The notes: a model not told the origin generated them from the letters alone. A stretch of DNA of 28,389 nucleotides from Antrodiella citrinella (GCA_004802725.1 SGPM01000346.1:1-28389); one strand, 5' to 3'; positions 9,527-21,208 are shown, numbered from the stretch's first letter. Numbers and translations are program-made.

Positions 9527-12275
9527 TTACTGCGCCCAAGGCCAGTCATCATCATCACCGCCATCGTCCTCATCGTCATCGTCGCCGTCTCCAGGTCCGG
9601 GCTCAGGCGTCGGTACAGGCTCCTCCTCCTCAACGCACGTCTTATGCGTCTTGAAATCATCAGTGCGGATTCCTCCACCCCACGGCGTACGTCCCTCAAC
9701 CTTCGCACCCGGGCCCAATCCGCGCTTCGCAAATCCATCCCACAGCTCGCAGAAGTTCTCGCCGGAGGTGAGCGCCTCGTCCGCAGCGATGATCGCGTCA
9801 CGCGCGTCGAAGAACGACGGACGACAGGGCTGGAGCTTCATGCCGTTCAGGACGAGCTGGAAGATCAGGGAGTTGCCGTGCTTAGGGATGAGTGGCTTCT
9901 TCACGCCGGCAGCGGTGTACTCTTGCGCGCGGTAGAAGTCACCTTCGGGGACGGTGCCGTCCGCGTTGGGTTGAGGAGGGTAGAGGGAGTCGGAGAAGCC
10001 GTGCTTGGCGATCAGGTTCTGGGAGACGACCCAGAGGATCTCAGCCCAGACTTCACCGATGGCGTGTACACCCCAGTAACCGGGCTTGTCGAGGGTCTTG
10101 TATGTGGAAGGGTTAATGGTATCGTTCTGTACATGTACAGCGTCAGAACACGAACACTCCGAAGTCAATGAGAAACACTTACCAAAGAGTAGACGAAGTT
10201 ACGGATACCGGTGGGTCGGTTGGCAGCCCAAGCACCCATGGCGTAGTCAGAGTAGTTCTTGTTGCTGCGAATAGTCGTGCCCAAGAAATCTCCCCAACCT
10301 TCACCCATACCACCAGACTCGCCCCATCCGAGACAACCAGAGTTGGCAGGGCCACCAGTGAGACGGGTGCTGAGACCGTGACTGTATTCATGAATGACAA
10401 TACCGGCCTCGAGGTCTCCGTCACGGTAAGGGTTAGCGGTGTTCCAAAGGTACATACGGCAACGACCGTTCTGACCGTCAGGTGGGGTCATGAAGTTGGC
10501 GTTGTTGAAACCGCTGCCGTCCTGAGCGTTCATGATGACAGCGTCATCCTCCTCACCACCACGACCGAAGTTGTGCTGCTGGAAATTACCAGATACTTCA
10601 TCGAAACCATACCTAGAGCAGATGTGTCAGCAAGACTCAATCAAACAAGCATAAAACTTGAAACGTACCTGTAGTACAGATCGTGGATCATGTTACCGGT
10701 GTAGAACAACTGAGTGACAGTAGCATTGATATATTTCCGAGCCTCTTCCATCGACTCAGTGCGGTTGGTCTCTTTGGGATCGTACTTGTAGTCGAACTCC
10801 AAAGACTTGCCGGCATCCGGGCGGTAGTTAGTGACCCAAGCATTGCGGCCCTCCCAGTTCTCATGGGCGAAGACGTTGTTGCCCCAAGTATCAGTGGTGT
10901 TCCTGAACTTGATGGAAGACTTCTTGCCCTTGGAGTGCTCAGACGCGGGGTCGTTGTCGAAGGGAAGCGAGTGCCATCCGACGGGACTGGCAAGAGAATC
11001 GAAGTTCTCCTTCTCAATACTCCGCTCGCCAACCGCGGGATCGTTGACACCCCAGGGGAACACGTTGTAGGTGGCGACTGGTGTCTCAGACGGCTCCTTG
11101 GGTACAGGTGCCACAGGCATGGGGGAATCGGACGCCCAGTCCACAACGGAGATGATCCTGTGTGGTGGCATCACAGAGACGGCAGTCTCGTACCAATTGT
11201 CCTGCATCTCGACCTCGAACTAAAACAATATCAGCATATATGACATCATTCCCGTTCCAAGCACGACATACCTTCCAAACGGGTTGAAGGGTAGATGATC
11301 CATCAGTCGGGACCTGAACAAACGCCATCTTGGCCTTGACAGGCGCGACAGCGTCGGGAACATTATCGATGACGAAGCTGGGAGAGGCGTTACCGCCGTG
11401 GAAGTCGTGTACGGGAGTAACACGCATCTTCTCAACGAACGATGACGGGTTCTCCACCATAGACTGTGCCAACCCGCTGTTGGGGGTAGCAGCAATCATG
11501 AACTGAAGCAACGCTTGCTCAGAGTACATGTTGTCGTCGTTCGAGGAGAACTTGCCCTCAGCGGCCATAGTGAATGGGGTGTCGACATGTGCGCAGTTCC
11601 ATTCGTGTACAGAAGGAAGGACACCCATGTCAAGGTCAGCCTTGGCGGTTTGGCTACCAAGGACAACTTGCTCGCCAGCGTTATAGAGGCTTTGACGGGC
11701 CTCGGCCCGACGAGTGAGTTCAGCGGTCAGCTTCTGACAATAGTCGGAATGGGGGTCGACGGGAGTGGACGATCCGAATCCAGAGACAGCCTCGCCACGA
11801 TAGAACTACGGACACGATATCAGTGACCGATAAGCCATACGTCACCATGGATACTCACCGAGTCACCGTACGAGAGCACAACGCCGTCCTTGACGTTGAC
11901 GTTGATATCACCATCAGCGACCTCAATGCCGTTCACGTACTGGCGGGCGTAAACATGGGTGATACCAGTGTTCTTGTCGGTGTACGAGTCTCTGCGGATG
12001 AAGAAGGAGCTGGAATCCCGGTCGGTATCCTGAGTAAGCTCAGTGATGAACTCCTCGGCCACATCGAAGGGGTCAGCGGTGGACGCGCCCATGAAGTTGT
12101 CCGAGGGCGCGACACGAGTGGACCGATATACGGCATGGTCGTGGACTGGACCGAAGCCGAGGGTCTTGCGACCGCTGTTATCGTGTGCGTGAGCGAACGC
12201 GCCTGCGAGACCGACCGCGACGAGGGAGGCGACGAGCAAACGACGCATCCCGGTGTTCAAACGAGTTGGGGACAT
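9527..12275 (-). CDS. fungalysin-type extracellular zinc metalloprotease (M36)
   Basis: Secreted M36 endopeptidase. Five exons: 11859-12275, 11272-11805, 10669-11219, 10183-10612 and 9527-10126; introns 52-56 nt; 843 aa. The N-terminus has basic residues, then a hydrophobic core ([18 protein letters not shown], about 11-28) ending at AHAHD, a signal peptide. The FTP propeptide follows ([15 protein letters not shown] near 130-145), then the M36 catalytic domain. The zinc motif is HEYSH at about 575-579, with the third ligand Glu in GEGWGD 26 residues on (about 605), as in known fungalysins. Zn ligands and the catalytic Glu576 are present, so an active zymogen is predicted. The last 35 residues are an acidic, Pro/Gly/Asp-rich tail ending in WPWAQ, unusual for the family. 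A TATA-like AAATATAA lies at 12361-12368. Confidence 0.95.
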
Positions 12276-12360
12276 TGTGGACGACGACGAGAAGGTCCTC
12301 CTGGTTGCGATGGAGGAGGGGGAGGCGGGTGAAGACGAGTGATTGACTGCGCGGCTCGTC

Positions 12361-12368
12361 TTATATTT
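12361..12368 (-). promoter_or_regulatory. TATA-like box of the M36 protease gene
   Basis: On the minus strand the sequence reads AAATATAA, about 85 nt upstream of the M36 ATG (12275). The spacing suits a TATA box with a short leader. No other element was identifiable. Confidence 0.5.
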
Positions 12369-12816
12369 GAGCTAGTCACCGCCTAAGCGTCTACGCGAGC
12401 CTGACTCTGGGCCACCGCGTCTGCAATTGCCTAATCCGGTCACTCCGGCCAAATCCGCACACTCCCTGCCAACCCCATTTCGTGTTTCCTGCGTGTTCAT
12501 GCTGCGTTGCACTTCGTTATCGAGGCGGCTACGTCCAGCAGCAATCCAACGTCCACCGTCGCTGATCACAGGCGTGCCTACTCTTCGTTTCCTAGGTGGT
12601 TCCGTGTCCCGGCGGTCGTGTGACAACTCTTATCTCTACCTCTGCGATGAGGCACGAATGATGATGGCCTGTCTCGTCATCTCAAGGCGCATTATATCGA
12701 TGTTCTCTCCGCTGGCTGGCAAACGTTCCCGACGATCTCCCGTCAAAGGTTGGCGTGTTGGTTCGTGATTACAATTACCTGGACATCGTGACTTGCATAT
12801 CCCGAAACAGCATCAT
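12369..12816. other. intergenic region upstream of the M36 gene
   Basis: Promoter side of the M36 gene and 5' flank of the second tRNA-Met. Open frames on both strands at 12372-12768 have no start context, splice pattern or recognisable motif. Confidence 0.45.
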
Positions 12817-12920
12817 GCTTGGATGGCTCAGTTGGTTAGAGCGCAAGTCTCATAGTCCTAACTATGACTGCGGTTCCCGCAGGTAATCTTGAGGTCGTGA
12901 GTTCGATCCTCACTCCGAGC
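12817..12920 (+). tRNA. tRNA-Met(CAT), elongator type, with 31-nt intron
   Basis: Same mature sequence as the gene at 7709-7810: acceptor GCTTGGA/TCCGAGC, T arm GTGAG-TTCGATC-CTCAC, anticodon CAT at 12851-12853, and the same T-T pair at 31-39. The intron (12855-12885) differs in length and sequence but keeps an ACTATG segment able to pair with the anticodon region. A T5 terminator lies at 12925-12929. It sits between the M36 promoter and the 3' end of the S9 gene. Confidence 0.95.
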
Positions 12921-13116
12921 ACAGTTTTTGCTGATTGTTACCTCCGGGGATGACATCATGAGAGAGAAGGCCACCTCTCGTTACCCGGCAAACAGTCATT
13001 CGGATGCGCCCCCAAAAAGTCGCGCCACACACGTACAAGAACACGCATTGTTATTTTACACTTGTTTTACACACCGCACTTTGATAGTTACACATTCACA
13101 TAGATACTGCTTCAAA

Positions 13117-15408
13117 TTACTGCTTCAACTTCAGCACGCCTTCATAGAAATGCAACTCCTTCTCCAGCGCCGCTTTGATGGTCTCCGCCTTGCGCCAGCC
13201 ATGCCCCTCACCTTCATACACGACATACTCCACGCTCCCGTTGTTTGCCTTGATCAATTTGACGATATACTCTGCTTGCGCAGGGGGTACGACCGCGTCC
13301 AATATGCCTTGTTGAATCTGTACGTTCCAGGAGTTCAGTAGGAGCAAAGACGACAGACTGCGAGAGATACGCACGAGCAACGGACTCTTGATCTTACTCG
13401 CATTGTTCACCGGCGACCTCTCCCTATACACCTCCGGAATCTCATCCACGAACCCGCCCAACAATTTCGCCATATACTGCGACTCAAACTTATGCGTGAA
13501 CTCTGCTAGCTTCACAAGGTCCGAGATCCCGAACAGCGACGCGCCGGCGGCGAAGGTTGTTGGGTACTCGCAGAGGGCTTGGAGGACGGTGTACCCGCCC
13601 GATGACCCGCCGCGGATGACGACGCGTTTGGCATCGATGAGGGTGTGTGGAGCGCTGGAGAGCCCTTGGGCGGCGAGGACGCAGTCGCGTGTGTCTACGA
13701 TTCCCCAGTTGCCTTTTAGTCGTTCACTGTGTAAGTGTCATCAGTGGATGATGAACGAAGTAGGTTTACTTGGGCTTACATGTATTTACGACCGTGACCT
13801 GAGCTTCCTCCATAGTCGACACCAATCCTGTAAAGTGCGCAATGGATCAGTCTTGACCTTATATAGAGCAGAGTGCTGCTTACCATGCGAATCCGCGAGA
13901 GGTAAAGTACTGTATAGTCATATTCAATCCCTGCACCTCATGCGACGTCGGCCCACCATGCACATTCATGACAGCAGGCGGCAACTCCCCCTCCGGCCCT
14001 CGATACTCCACGTTCGTAGGTGGGTAATACACCACATACAACGGCTGGCCCTCCACCGTCAGCGTAATAGAGTGCGGCTGCGACAACGACGCAGCCGGCG
14101 CACTCGTCGCCTTCACCGCCGTCAAGCTCGTGAAATGCGGTGTCGAGTAGTCCTTCAAGCTGCACTGCACGAGGGCGGGCGACTGGTCGGTCTTGCCCCC
14201 GATGAATACGATGTTGCCGTCTGCGACGCGGCGTACGCTTTGGATGGTCACGTAAGGACACACGAGCTCCTCTACAGCGCCGGAGTGGAGAGTCAAGAGG
14301 TAGAGTCGGCTGCGGCCTTCGCGGAACGCGGTGTACAGGAGCGTACATTGGGTGGTGTCGTCGCCGGCGTGAGCAACCACACCGTACGCGTTTCCGAGCG
14401 TCCAGCCGGGTAAGCTGAAGTCTTCGTCGATGGCTTTGGGTGAGATGATAGGTTTGGCCTGTCCCGTCGAGACCGTATACAGCGAAGGATTCTGGAAGCC
14501 AGATGTGTCCACAGTGAACACGAACGTGTCGTTGTTGACCCAGAACGGATGCGTCGCGCTCGCTTGTCCCCGCTTGCCTCCAACGAGCTTCGCATTGCTC
14601 ACAGACACCTCGTCCTTGGTCGCATCGTAACTGACTTCACTGACGTGCACCTCACCGCCTTCCCAGGGCATATCAGGATGGTACCACTGCTGCCAAACGA
14701 GGTGCTTCCCATCGGGCGAGAACGAGGGGGCGGCGTAGAAGTCCGCGCCCGAGACCAGGGGGTGGACGGTCTTCGTCTTCGTGTTGATGAAGCACAGGCT
14801 CGTGAGGACGTCTGCCGGATTGGGCTTCGTGTGGTCCTCCAGGATGGCCACGACGAGGTGGTTCTGTGTCGGATGGATCGCGAAGTCGGCGAATCGGTGT
14901 ACCTCGCTCTCTGTGACGTTATCGCGTTAGACATCATATTCTGCGACGATGGATGAGTCTCGCACCAGGGGTAATGGCTTCGGGTTGACCGCCTTCTTTG
15001 ACGGCGTAGACCCTGCCATCTTTGAAGTTGGAAAAGTAGACGACACCGTTGTATGCCTTGGTCGCAGCACCACCATACTACAACACGATAATAAGACGAA
15101 TACGTTCCAGAAGAATCTCAAGGACATGCCTCTTCCACGCCCGTCCGGGCATTCCAATCTTCACCAAACACATCTACCTTGTCTTCCGTCTTCACCACAA
15201 CATTCCGGCCTCCCTGGTTTGGCCGATTCTCGATGTGGTATATCGCAGACGTGACGGGGTCCACGATGACATCGTCGACGCGCACAGACTAGTGTGTCGG
15301 TGTCGGTATCATACATGGTTTGTTCTTGGGACTGATGCTCACGTTCTGGACGATAGACTCGGCTGTAATGGGGGACTCCCAGGTCCCGTACGGTGCGGTT
15401 TTGACCAT
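13117..15408 (-). CDS. S9-family serine peptidase (prolyl oligopeptidase / acylaminoacyl-peptidase-like)
   Basis: Cytosolic-type S9 peptidase or alpha/beta-hydrolase. Seven exons: 15343-15408, 15130-15288, 14966-15077, 13884-14910, 13780-13827, 13375-13726 and 13117-13317; introns 52-57 nt; 654 aa. The start MVKTAPYGTWESPI is typical of fungal homologues and has no signal peptide. Residues to about 400 are beta-propeller-like (FSPDGKHLVWQQW). The hydrolase half carries MNVHGGPTS, then GGSSGG with nucleophile Ser near 512, Asp near 595 (GILDAVVPP) and His near 627 (GEGHGW). The triad is complete. Intron 2 (15078-15129) begins with GC: exon end GAG then GCATGT; only this junction keeps the RTGVEEYGGAA run. 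Substrate is unknown; M36 lies next to it on the same strand but is predicted secreted. Confidence 0.93.
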
Positions 15409-16048
15409 AGTCCAGATATTGCGTCTGTTGGGCACCTGATGCAAGGTTTCGTATGGCTTGTCAGTGAGAAAGATGGAAGCAGGACGAAACGTTTACTATC
15501 CGCGAGCGCCTAATTACGGTGTTACAATAAATGGGCCTCAGCGTTGATTAAATGATTTCTTCTGCCAGCTAGTGATGCTGTTTGATATAACTGAAGGGTT
15601 GAAGTCTTGTGAAGCTGAATACGTTGAATAATGGAGGATGTTCTGAAATACTGCAAGGAGTACAGTATTCCTCCGCGGACGGTGAATTCGAATGCTTCCG
15701 CCTCCTGACTGCTGCAGTGTCTTCAGCGTCCTCAACAATTCCCGGCCTCGCTGATCAAGATGCATCAAAGTTCTTGTCTCTGTCTCACCATCTCATTCCA
15801 GACGAATCGCATCCGAAACGGTTCCCCATTCCGTTCCGCAGTCACCGTGATAAGATTGGTTCATTTCCCGGCGCGATACGAACACACGATTGGCGACGGC
15901 AGTGGGCACAGACCTACTTATCGCCCAGGACCCCCTTAGTTCATTTTCTAGTCAGTTTGACGACCATGATGCGTTAGAGCCCGTGGCATCGTACGTTGTA
16001 TATAGGAGCCCGTCCTCCCTTGCTTGACCTTGTTCGACCACCGCAAAC
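15409..16048. promoter_or_regulatory. divergent promoter region between the S9 and DUF7704 genes
   Basis: About 640 nt between two divergent starts. A TATATA at 15999-16004 lies 45 nt upstream of the DUF7704 ATG. I see no clear TATA on the S9 side. The open frame across 15609-15977 lacks an ATG at its start and any recognisable motif. Confidence 0.5.
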
Positions 16049-16625
16049 ATGCCACACACTTCGGCCATCCCGCTGCCTTACTGGATCATCTTTGGCTGGT
16101 TCGAGCCGTTGCTGACGGTAGGAGGGTGTATCGGGGCATTCTTACAACCAAAAGAGGTACGCACCGTCATGTTCTGCAGTTCTTGACAGCATCAACTCAC
16201 ATCGCCGTACATAGGTGCACGATCAACAAGCACCGTGGCCAAACGGCATCGCGCCAGACACACCTCTCCCCCTCGCGACCCTCGTTACCCTCCTCCAGTT
16301 CTCGCACACCGTCGCCTTGCTAGGCCTCATCAATTTCTTCGTCCTCTGGACAGCGCGGCGGCACCTGTCCTCCCAACCGGCGTTACAGGAGAAAGTGGTG
16401 TGGGCCCTCCTAACGCCGCTCGTCTTCGGAGACGTCTTCCACATTGGAATCACGTTGTGGGCTTTGGGCGAGGACCGGTGGAAGACGGAGAGGTGGGCGG
16501 GGGCAACGATGTTGTGGGCGACGATCGTGGTGGGGCTCGCGCTCCTGATCCCGAGGGTGATGTGGCATCTGGGCATCGGGCGTTATGTGCACATCAGGGA
16601 TGGAAAGAATATGAAGTCTGCGTGA
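16049..16625 (+). CDS. DUF7704-type small integral membrane protein
   Basis: Two exons, 16049-16156 and 16215-16625, with one 58-nt GT-AG intron; 172 aa. It has four hydrophobic segments at about residues 11-32, 56-84, 98-120 and 130-153. The first begins with PYWIIFGWFEP, typical of this fungal family; a conserved-looking FGDVFHIGITLWALG lies in the third, and the last ends in an Arg near PRVMW. The C-terminus is short, charged and probably cytosolic. No enzymatic motif is visible and the family's role is unknown. Family name is from memory of the N-terminal signature and the four-helix layout. Confidence 0.8.
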
Positions 16626-17579
16626 CACGTTCCTAATAACTTATTGGTGGTCATGCACATGTACGCCCTCTGCTTCAACTATTAGACGATTTAGAGTCAT
16701 TGCCGTCTTCTTCGAAACACGACTAGTCGGAAACGCTCGCAGGCCTGTCGATATCTCTCTGTTACTCCTGAATGTACTGGTGAGTGGCCTCGCAATCCCT
16801 GCCCATGCAAATACAAATCACACATCCATCTGCAGAAAAGTGGTGTACAATATAATGTGGTCGGAACGAGAATGAGATGCTGTGGTCTCTTCAGTCCGAT
16901 ATTTGTTCTACTGTTGCAACTTACAGCTCTTAATTGAAGAACAGTATCGAGAACTACCTGCTCTATCAAACCAATAAGAACTGTTCGTTAGCAACTTCGG
17001 ATGGATGGTACCGATAAACTGCACAATGAATTGGCTGACTCAGATGTTAATAACCAGGTGGAGGTGGCGAGAGTCTATGTGCACGCAGATGACAAGAACA
17101 CTGTCGGAACACACGTTAGCGGCATGTCAACCTACAAACTACAGATATCATGACGCTTTCCACCGGCATCTACAATGGAGTACGTGGCATTTCATTGAGC
17201 TTTTGTTTTCGTGCGCTGACTAACAATAGTATCTCCGCAGTGTGCCCTGTGAGTTGCTTGTCTGCGGATGTGGCACTTTCGCATTGCAATATACGATACA
17301 GCAGTGATAATGGCCTGCATGATCGTACGCAGCTTCATAAGCCGCAAGCCGAGGCAAAGCGTATGCAGAACGTGAGTACACCACGACGCTATCCCATTCA
17401 TCACTGTCTGCAGAACCTGACCCAGCTGTCACCAGGACTTTGTGGTTGATGCAAGGTTGATGTACACGGACCGGGTGGGTAACACATCCCACAGGTGTCG
17501 TTGTGCCGTCTGGTGGAATGCCAAGCGGACGTCATCCATGCTCTAAAGCAGGTTCTGTCTGTACTCACTGGTCCACAAA
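16626..17579. other. intergenic region, possible small ORF or gene remnant
   Basis: No well-supported gene. A 50-codon frame at 17001-17153 is hydrophilic (includes VEVARVYVHADDKN) and its TGA overlaps an ATG at 17150 opening MTLSTGIYNG, after which GT and AG sites allow a roughly 50-nt intron. I could not extend this into a recognisable protein, so it may be chance or a remnant. Confidence 0.35.
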
Positions 17580-17587
17580 TATAAATA
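17580..17587 (+). promoter_or_regulatory. TATA box of the questin-oxidase-like gene
   Basis: A perfect TATAAATA lies 61 nt upstream of the ATG at 17648, the expected spacing for a TATA-driven gene with a short leader. Confidence 0.65.
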
Positions 17588-17647
17588 CAGGATGGGGACA
17601 TATTCAAAATTCAGCGAAGTATACATCTTCACTAGTATATCGACATC

Positions 17648-19462
17648 ATGAACACCCCGCAAGGCAAGCTCGACGCCCTGTTCACCGTCCCCACCCTCGC
17701 GCCACGCGGGTCTGCCTTGACCCCCTCGCGACTCGCAGGACCGGACACCGAGACTGCGGACGCGCTCATCGAGTCTCAGCAGCACAACCATAAGAACCTG
17801 CACATCTTCTTCAACGATGCGCACTTCCACAAGTGAGTGTCAGTTTTTATGTTGATCATTCTATTGACATGCTCACCGTTGGATTTTTTTCAGTCATGCG
17901 GCGCACCATGTTTTGGCGATCTACGCTCTGGGAGCGAGTCCCGAATTGATCAGAGCGGCTTATTCGATTCATAAAGGGTACCAGCGTCCAGCGGTCCCTC
18001 CAGCGGGAGTCGTCACCAAGTCCAATTGGAAGGAGCACCTAGGAGACGAGCAGTCAGTCTCCCAAATTTTCATACACCTCGTGACATGATCTCATTCTAC
18101 TTTGTCCAGATACTACCAATCCTACCTTATGTTCTTCACGGACCTCCTCCTCACGGACGGCCCCGCCGTCGTCTTGCAAGAATACATCTTCTCAAAGGAC
18201 GCGAACTTTACCCCTGCTAAGGGCAAGACAGAGCGTCCGGAGATGGTCAATCGCTTCATCGGCGGGTTCTTGCACCCGCTCATCCATTGTGGATACGGGG
18301 CTGAGTTTGGACAGCTTGGGATGTGGGCGGAAGGTATGAGTTCTATATAGGCGGGGTTAGTATGATACCGGGCTGATTTTTTGTGTTGTGATTAGCCCTT
18401 GCTGAGACGAGTGTGGAGCATCCTGCGCCTGCTGCAATTGTACCGGATGCGCTCTACGAGGAGATGTACTCGTCTGCCGATTTGGCCTCTCGTGTGGCGT
18501 CCCTCAGCCTTTCAGGGGAAACTCGCGCAGACGTAAACTCTGTCCACGCATTGACGATCCTCGCACGCATCTCCAAGGACCCTGTTTTCTCTCCTGAAGC
18601 TATCAAATTGCATGAAGCTAGAGGACCTATTGACCTCGGTCTCATCGCGAGGACTTGTATCGATAAGCTACTCAAGTACGTTGATGAATGGACCATCGGC
18701 ACTTCGCAGGAGGAGTTGGACAAGAAGATCGAGGAGTTGATATGGATGAGCACTGTCATCTATGCCGTTGGAGGTTGGGGTGGTAGAAACCTTTCCGAGG
18801 ATGAAAGCAAGGAGTTCAACGGTGATTTCTTCTTGTGAGTGAGTCGAATTGCTCTCTGTTTGACTTCCTAACGCATATTCTACCGTAGGATGCATGCTGT
18901 GACATCTGCGATGTTCTTGCCTTCGCTCTCCACTTACCTCGCACCCGCTGCCACCGCGTTCCTACTCAAAGCCTACCTCGTCACCATCCTTTCAGCCTAC
19001 ATCATCCGCGGCCGTCCCGCCCTCCCCCTCGCCGATTTCTTCGCCACCGTACCCACGCCCACGCCCCCCAGGCCCCACGCCACCTCCTCCACAGACATTT
19101 TCACATTCAGATTCGGCCCCAACCCCAGCATGATCATCCCACCTAAAGCGAACTGGCTCGCCGTCGGCGCCGACAAGATCTACACGCCGAACCCGTGGCT
19201 CCCGCTCATCCAGAGCACGCTCGTGCACCCCGACGAGCACCTGTGCAAGCTCCAGCGGTCGTTGATGCATTTCGCGTCGGTGTTGGGCGCGACGCGGCCT
19301 GGTGCGTTTCGGTATTTGGAGAGAGAGGTGGAGGGGGCGGGAAAGTTGGATGGGACGTTGTTCGTGAGGGCTGCGGGGTTGACTGCGAATAGGTTGGGAT
19401 GGATCAGGGAAGGGCACGCGCAGAAGTCGTGGGATTTTGGAGGGTTCTTCAAGACTGTTTGA
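17648..19462 (+). CDS. questin oxidase-like protein
   Basis: Five exons: 17648-17832, 17894-18052, 18110-18333, 18396-18834 and 18889-19462; introns 54-62 nt; 526 aa. It matches the questin-oxidase-like family (PF14027, formerly DUF4243), whose known members open the anthraquinone ring of questin in Aspergillus-type polyketide pathways; many basidiomycete members are uncharacterised. Landmarks: HNHKNLHIFFNDAHFHNHAAHH near 45-66, LGASPELIRAAYSIHKGYQRP, FTDLLLTDGP, FIGGFLHPLIHCGYGAEFGQ with paired His and Gly residues, and a C-terminal alpha-helical half. No Rossmann GxGxxG flavin motif is visible. There is no signal peptide. No polyketide synthase or tailoring neighbour is present, so an anthraquinone role is not supported here. 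It is TATA-driven. Confidence 0.9.
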
Positions 19463-20133
19463 GGGTCTCGTGTCTGGAAGGTGTAGTGTTGACATCCGGC
19501 TTCAACGTAGTGCGCTACATGGGGTTTTTGTTCAGATTCAGAGTGTAAAGCAGGCCACAAATGCAATTAAGAGACCACATTTCGTCAATACACAATGGGC
19601 TGAAAAACTTCCTGCATGCAACATTCGGTCGTTGTGTCTGTCAAATCTAGATGTCTTTTCGCTCTGAGCGCTGTTGTTCCGTCTACGGTTGGTCCGTTGT
19701 CGGCCAATCATATCTCTTTTCTCTTGCGTGCCCGCATTTCTCCAGCACCACTACTTCTATGATGCACTCATAATGCATAAAGCCCTCAGGCCTCATTGTT
19801 TGAGGACGCAAATATTTTGTGTCCGCCAGTCGATATAGAGCGCCTAGCGTGTATGTCTGCTGTAAAAACTCTTCATCATCCCCCTTCACTACGACAACAT
19901 TCGTCGTCGGATTTGTATGTTTCATATCATAGAGAGCACATGAGATTTTCAGCAAACGAAATTGTAGTCTGGAGGAGACTAGAGCGGAAACCCGGTGGCT
20001 TTCCGGATTGGTCAGATCCACAGAAATGGTATTACCAGGCCTAACCCCATTGCCACTTCCTTCCTTTCTTCGTCAACGGTCGTCCTCACCATCTGTCGCA
20101 GCGACCACCACCTCGAGCTCGTCGTAGTCCTCG
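19463..20133. other. intergenic region between two plus-strand genes
   Basis: 3' flank of the questin-oxidase-like gene and promoter of the F-box gene. A minus-strand open frame at 19683-20021 (ATG possible near 19926) has plausible composition, but no splice partner or recognisable motif, and I do not call it. Confidence 0.45.
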
Positions 20134-21208
20134 ATGCCGAACATCGCAGCCCTCCCCGTCGAAGTACTCGAGTTCATCCTCAGCGAGCTACCCATCGCCG
20201 CCCTCCCCGCCACACTCCTTCTCAACAGACTGCTCTACACCCTCGCCATCCGAGTTCTCTATCGTATCATCGTCGACCTCACACCCGCACGCACGATTCG
20301 CTTTCTGAAGACCATGGCCAAGAGTTCGTTCAGCGCGAGCTCACGAAAACCCTACTCCGTCGTCCGCAAACTCCACATCGACTTCTCTCGTCACCGCGTG
20401 ACCTCCAACCTCCTCCGCCTCATCCACGCCGCGCTTCTTAATCTGACATCCCTCCAGGACCTCTCACTCGAGTTCTGTTTGCACGACAACCACTATCCCA
20501 TCTCATGGTTTCTCGAGGGATGCACATTTCAGCTTCGGATGCTCGCCATCTCCCTCCGCTGCGATCAGCAGCTCGCAAACTTCATCGAGCGGCAGCAGGA
20601 CCTTCGTGAACTGTGTCTCCGCGGGTTCCAAACCACAGCCCCCTTCGTTCTCTCCTCCGATGCCCTACCCAAGCTGACCTCCTTCCGCGCTGTGCATGCA
20701 GGAGCACCTGTGCTCGAGGCAGTGATCAAGGGCCGCGCGATCGAGAGCGTGTCGCTGTCGCTCTTCATAGAGGACGGGTTCGCGCCTTTGGATACCTTGA
20801 AGCTGAGCAAAAAGGAGATCAAGCGGCTGACGATCATGTCGCTCGACACCACACCTCCGACCGTCCTCATCCCAGAGGTGGCGGAGCGCACGCCGCATCT
20901 AGAAGCGCTGCATATCGTGGTCCTCATGGCGCGATACGACGAGGTAAGGCTATTCATACTCGTGTCTGCCTGGATATGAGGACGCTCACGTCCTGTAGGA
21001 AACGTTGTTGGCGTCGACCTCGTGTTTGTCGCTGTTCAAGGAACTGCGGTACCTTACGCTCATGACGGGCGGCCCCCAGGAAACGTCCGGCGACGAGTCG
21101 ATCGTGGCGCGGACATGGGCGAAAGCGTGTCCTACGCTTCGCACGATTATATTACCGCAAGGAAAAGTGTGGTTCGAGCGGAACGGTACTTGGCTGTGCT
21201 GTGTTTGA
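20134..21208 (+). CDS. F-box protein, basidiomycete type
   Basis: Two exons, 20134-20943 and 20999-21208, with a 55-nt GT-AG intron; 339 aa. The first ~45 residues form an F-box-like helix set (LPVEVLEFILSELP, then LPATLLLNRLLYTLAIRVLY), the SKP1-binding module of SCF ubiquitin ligases. The rest has irregular leucine-rich strand-turn units (LTSLQDLSLEFC, LRELCLRGF, LEALHIVV, LRYLTLMTGG), giving a substrate-recognition surface by analogy. It is a member of the large, fast-evolving F-box family of Agaricomycetes; target unknown. The start is the only sensible ATG. Confidence 0.8.

Noticed and set aside
9644..10171. A long plus-strand open frame antisense to the fungalysin
   Set aside because: It is a shadow of the GC-rich M36 exons, where the opposite strand stays open by codon bias.
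19683..20021. A 112-codon minus-strand open frame
   Set aside because: It lacks an ATG at its start; from the internal ATG the peptide has ordinary composition but no motif, no splice partner and no promoter.
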